Source: Verrucomicrobiales bacterium
GTDB taxonomy: Bacteria > Verrucomicrobiota > Verrucomicrobiia > Limisphaerales > JAFMIX01
Direction: 5' to 3'
Length of the DNA stretch: 5,959 nt
NCBI GenBank assembly: GCA_017853785.1
Contig: JAFMIX010000142.1
Coordinates: forward strand, 1 to 5,959
A program made the position numbers and the translations under genes. The notes below the pieces were generated by a model. The model saw only the letters and a list, made by a program, of their open reading frames with translations. It was not told where the DNA came from and searched no databases. Shown here in pieces: positions 3,614 to 5,959 of this stretch. Position 1 is the stretch's first letter. Every line of letters begins with the position of its first letter.

Positions 3614-5959
3614 TCAACGCACGATGAAAACCCGGAAAAACCGATACGGCGCCGGCCCGACCGCGTTGGTGACGGTGAGCGTTGTGCCGGTGCTGAACAC
3701 ATCCGGAGGCACGTCCACCCAGACGGCATCCGTGAGGTTGGTCGCAAATTGCAACCGGTAGGTGTGGCCCAAAACGGTGTTCCACTGAAGCGTGGCGAGG
3801 CCGTTCGTGACCGCGACCGCTTCGATGACGGTGGGGTTGACGATTGGTTCGGGAGAAACAATCACCGTGAAATTGTTCGTGGCGCTCAGGCTGCCATCGC
3901 TCGCCACCGTTGCAAATTCGTTCGTGCCCGGCACGTCGCCCACCCCCGGCGTCCACGTGATCACGCCGTTCGTATCAATGCTCGCTCCCGCCGGACCGCT
4001 CAGGCTGTAGGTCAACAACTGCGCCGGCAGGTCCGCGTCCGTCGCCGCATTCGTCACCACCAACGGCGGCAACCCCACCAGCGTCCGGTTCGACACCGCC
4101 CCCAACACCGGCGCCACGTTCACTTCCGTCACCACCACCGTGAAGCTGTTCGTCACGCTCAATGGCGGCACCCCGCTGTCCGTCGCCACGGTCGTGATGA
4201 CGTTCGTCCCCGGACCCTGGCTCTCGTCCGGCGTCCACATGATCACGCCGTTCGTGTCAACGCTCGCTCCCGCCGGAGCAGCCACCAGCGCGTAATTCAA
4301 CTGCTGCGCGGGCAGATCGCTGTCACTTGCGGCGTTCGTGATGATCAGTTGACTGAGTTCTGCGATGATCTGGTTCGAGACCATACCCAGATTGGGAGCG
4401 GTGTTTCCTCCCGTCACCACCACGGTGAAGCTGTTGGTCGCGGACAATGGCGGCTGGCCATCGTCCGTCACCTTGGTCGTGAAGACATTCGCGCCCGGAA
4501 TCTGGTCTTCGTTTGGCGCCCACGTGATGATGCCGTTGGCGGCGATGGCGGCGTTGGTCGGGGCGGCGAGCAACTGGTAGGTGAGCTGGTTGGGCGCGAA
4601 GTCCTCGGTGATGACGTCCAACTGTTCCAGGTCGGCGTTGGGGAAGCCGCTGGGTGAACCCCCCACGAAGATGCCCAGCCGCAGACTGGCGAAGGGCGCA
4701 TTGGTCTGCTGCAACCACACCCAATTCGTGCCGTCCTCCGAATAAAGGCCCGTGATGATTCCCGTGCCTTGGTTGCGGTCGAGGCGGAGGATGACATTGG
4801 TCGCCGTCTCGCTCACGGTGCGCAGGTTCGTGTCGCTAGCGGCGAGTTCGCGGCCCATCCCCACGCACTGGCCGCCGAAGGTGGAATTGAAGAAGCGGCC
4901 GAGCCGGATGAAGTTGTTGTCATGCTGATACAGCAGCAATTGCACCTGCTGATTATTCTGCACGGGGACGAAATTTACCCGCAACCGCACGCTGCTCCAG
5001 TTGGGGGGCAGACTGCGGAAGAGGGTGTTGCGCGAGGTGTTGAGGTTCTCATACAGATCGCCCAAGTCCGCCGGGATGCGGACCGCGCCGGGGTGTGTGG
5101 CTTGATCGCAGGAAACCACCGCGCCGAGGTTGGTGTCGGTGATCTCGGTGTCGCGGGGAGCGCCGAGGGAATTGGTGGCGATGAAACTCCAGCCATCCGC
5201 CAGCAGCGCAGCGCGGTTGGGGTAATCAAACTCGATGCGGTTCGTGGCGTTGAACCGGGAGAGCGGCCAGTCATTAAGAATGTCCGGGTCCGTGGCGGTG
5301 TTGGTCACGCGCAGCAGTGTGAGTTCGGTGAAAGTCAGGTTGGTTAGCGCGGGCAATCCCGGCGGGCTGTTCGTCGCCACGACGATGGTGAAGCGATTCG
5401 TCGCACTAAAGCTGGTCGCGTTGACCGCCGCCGGGCTGGTGTCGGAGACGATGGTTTGGAAGATGTTCGTGCGCGGCGTGACTCCAGCGACGGGCGTCCA
5501 GGTGATGATGCCCGCCGCATCGATGCTCGCCCCGACCGGAGCGTCAACCAACGTGTAAGTCAGCGGGTTCGCCGGCACGTCGGCGTCGGCGGCGGTGTTG
5601 GTGACCAGCACCGGGCTCAAATCATACACCGCGCGGTCCGCTTGTCCCGGGAGCATCGGTGCGATGTTCCATTCGTTCACCGTCACCGTGAAGCTGTTCG
5701 TGGCGGCCAGGGGCGGCACGCCGTCATCCGTCACGATGGTGGTGAACACATTTGTGCCCGGGCCTTGATCTTCGGCGGGAGTCCAAGAGATCACGCCATT
5801 GGTATCTATGCTCGCGCCGGCGGGCGGATTCACCAGCGTGTAGAAAAGGGTCTCATATGGCACGCCGCTGTCGGTCGCGCTGTTCGTCACGGTCAAGGTT
5901 GTAAGTTCGTTGACCACGCGGTTGGTTGCCGGCGGCAGCACCGGCGCAAAGTTGGTGGC
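3614..5959 (-). CDS. Ig-like repeat surface/secreted protein with inserted ConA-like domain (5' end outside window)
   Basis: The reading frame is open to the right edge, so the true start and any signal peptide lie outside; 781 C-terminal residues are visible (residue 1 = codon at 5959). A GTG at 5941 could be mistaken for a start, but the codons before it continue the repeat (NFAP-V-L). Five modules of the putative-Ig/cadherin-like type (He_PIG) follow at 1-98, 99-198, 199-519, 520-614 and 615-705. Each has the pattern AP-x-L ... VTN-x-A(T/S)D-x-D ... LTY-x-L ... A-S-I-D-x-N-G-V-I-x-W-T-P ... SATNSFTVxVT. Module 3 is split by a lectin-like insert (231-455). The C-terminal module (706-781) ends in RFFRVFIVR, an end type common in Verrucomicrobiota secreted proteins; there is no LPxTG and no PEP-CTERM anchor. 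The only two cysteines (284 and 365) both lie in the insert. Likely an extracellular carbohydrate-binding or adhesive protein; a catalytic domain could lie further upstream. Its link to the acyl-transfer genes downstream is only positional. Confidence 0.88.
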   Translation of the reverse strand, partial: ATNFAPVLPPATNRVVNELTTLTVTNSATDSGVPYETLFYTLVNPPAGASIDTNGVISWTPAEDQGPGTNVFTTIVTDDGVPPLAATNSFTVTVNEWNIAPMLPGQADRAVYDLSPVLVTNTAADADVPANPLTYTLVDAPVGASIDAAGIITWTPVAGVTPRTNIFQTIVSDTSPAAVNATSFSATNRFTIVVATNSPPGLPALTNLTFTELTLLRVTNTATDPDILNDWPLSRFNATNRIEFDYPNRAALLADGWSFIATNSLGAPRDTEITDTNLGAVVSCDQATHPGAVRIPADLGDLYENLNTSRNTLFRSLPPNWSSVRLRVNFVPVQNNQQVQLLLYQHDNNFIRLGRFFNSTFGGQCVGMGRELAASDTNLRTVSETATNVILRLDRNQGTGIITGLYSEDGTNWVWLQQTNAPFASLRLGIFVGGSPSGFPNADLEQLDVITEDFAPNQLTYQLLAAPTNAAIAANGIITWAPNEDQIPGANVFTTKVTDDGQPPLSATNSFTVVVTGGNTAPNLGMVSNQIIAELSQLIITNAASDSDLPAQQLNYALVAAPAGASVDTNGVIMWTPDESQGPGTNVITTVATDSGVPPLSVTNSFTVVVTEVNVAPVLGAVSNRTLVGLPPLVVTNAATDADLPAQLLTYSLSGPAGASIDTNGVITWTPGVGDVPGTNEFATVASDGSLSATNNFTVIVSPEPIVNPTVIEAVAVTNGLATLQWNTVLGHTYRLQFATNLTDAVWVDVPPDVFSTGTTLTVTNAVGPAPYRFFRVFIVR
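3617..3844 (-). other. C-terminal module of the Ig-repeat protein
   Basis: The last 76 residues differ from the repeats. They have a strand pair AVTNGLATLQWNT, then GHTYRLQFATNLTDAVWVDV, a TGTTLTVTN strand and the end YRFFRVFIVR. This small beta module with a T-Y-x-(L/V)-Q-x-x-T-N-L stretch and a final (Q/Y)RF(F/Y)RV strand recurs at the C-termini of many secreted Verrucomicrobiota proteins. I know of no proven function; a sorting or stabilising role is a guess. Confidence 0.6.
3845..5959 (-). repeat. tandem Ig-like (He_PIG-type) module array, five units
   Basis: Five in-frame coding repeats occupy 5959-5666, 5665-5366, 5365-4403 (interrupted), 4402-4118 and 4117-3845; uninterrupted units are 91-100 codons. 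Similarity is visible at the DNA level: the segment coding ASxDTNGVIxWTP near 3963-3995 and 4243-4275 differs at only a few bases, and the stretch coding NSFTVxV carries GTGAAGCTGTTSGT (plus-strand reading) at about 4139, 4430 and 5690. Units 1 and 4 both contain the QGPGTNV segment. Asp residues in A(T/S)D-x-D and (V/A)(T/S)D-D/S-G positions could bind calcium as in cadherin-like folds; that is inference. The pattern indicates growth by unit duplication followed by drift. Confidence 0.85.
4595..5269 (-). other. concanavalin A-like (DUF1349-type) domain inserted in Ig module 3
   Basis: About 225 residues (231-455 of the visible fragment) interrupt an Ig-like unit between its VTNTATDPD strand and its NQLTYQLLAAP strand. 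The insert has the layout of GH43-C-terminal/DUF1349-like jelly-roll domains. It opens with an FDYPN...GWSF start, then NTLFRSLPPNWSSVRLRVNF, then LLLYQHDNNFIRLGR, LRLDRNQGTGIITGLYSEDG with a following W, LRLGIFVGGSP and a closing ADLEQLDVIT strand. Such domains usually bind or sit next to carbohydrate-active modules. Two cysteines, the only ones in the visible protein, could form a disulfide. The assignment is by motif pattern, not by alignment. Confidence 0.7.

Noticed and set aside
3614..3700. Possible PEP-CTERM or LPxTG sorting signal at the end of the Ig-repeat protein, suggested by the exosortase-like ligase/carrier pair.
   Set aside because: The C-terminus lacks a PEP or LPxTG motif and a hydrophobic helix; it ends in a beta strand RFFRVFIVR.
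3581..4657. A 358-codon plus-strand open frame opposite the Ig-repeat gene.
   Set aside because: It is extremely rich in Arg and His, follows the repeat period of the opposite strand, and shows no domain; it is an antisense shadow.
3845..5959. Periodic DNA repeats considered as a CRISPR array.
   Set aside because: The period is about 285 bases, the repeats are degenerate and lie in one open reading frame as protein modules.

Overview
The window reads as part of a GC-rich bacterial chromosome, most likely from the Verrucomicrobiota (Pedosphaera/Limisphaerales-like). The lineage is inferred from three things: a large secreted-type protein built of Asn/Thr-rich putative-Ig (He_PIG-like) modules, its C-terminal end of the '(Y/F)R-L-Q-x-A-T-N-L-T ... 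RFFRV' type common in that phylum, and the absence of Shine-Dalgarno sequences. No marker gene is present, so this is moderate confidence.

All five supported genes lie on the minus strand, so transcription runs from the right edge to the left. First, from the right edge to 3614, comes the 3' part of a very large surface or secreted protein: five Ig-like modules plus a C-terminal module, with the third module split by a concanavalin A-like domain of about 225 residues. After a 71-bp gap follow a left-handed beta-helix (hexapeptide) O-acetyltransferase (3542-2949), an AMP-forming acyl-CoA/acyl-ACP ligase (2864-1329), a membrane-anchored protein with an SGNH-hydrolase-like layout (1282-314) and a stand-alone acyl carrier protein (275-9). 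Gaps between these four genes are 84, 46 and 38 bp, which fits one operon.

Taken together the last four genes look like an acyl-activation and acyl-transfer set for modifying an exported glycan or other envelope molecule. The ligase would adenylate a carboxylic acid, the carrier protein would hold the acyl group on phosphopantetheine, the anchored SGNH-like protein would act outside the membrane, and the hexapeptide enzyme would acetylate a precursor sugar in the cytoplasm. The parts list resembles the ligase, carrier and SGNH components of Dlt-type systems and the ligase/carrier pair of exosortase-linked exopolysaccharide loci. The membrane acyltransferase (MBOAT) that would complete a Dlt-like set is not in the window.

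Non-coding signals: an imperfect hairpin that includes a fragment resembling a widespread GC-rich dispersed repeat lies just upstream of the ligase, a second imperfect hairpin lies between ligase and SGNH-like gene, and a CCAA(A)CC motif directly precedes three of the four internal start codons. No tRNA, rRNA, CRISPR, insertion sequence or clear promoter or terminator was found.
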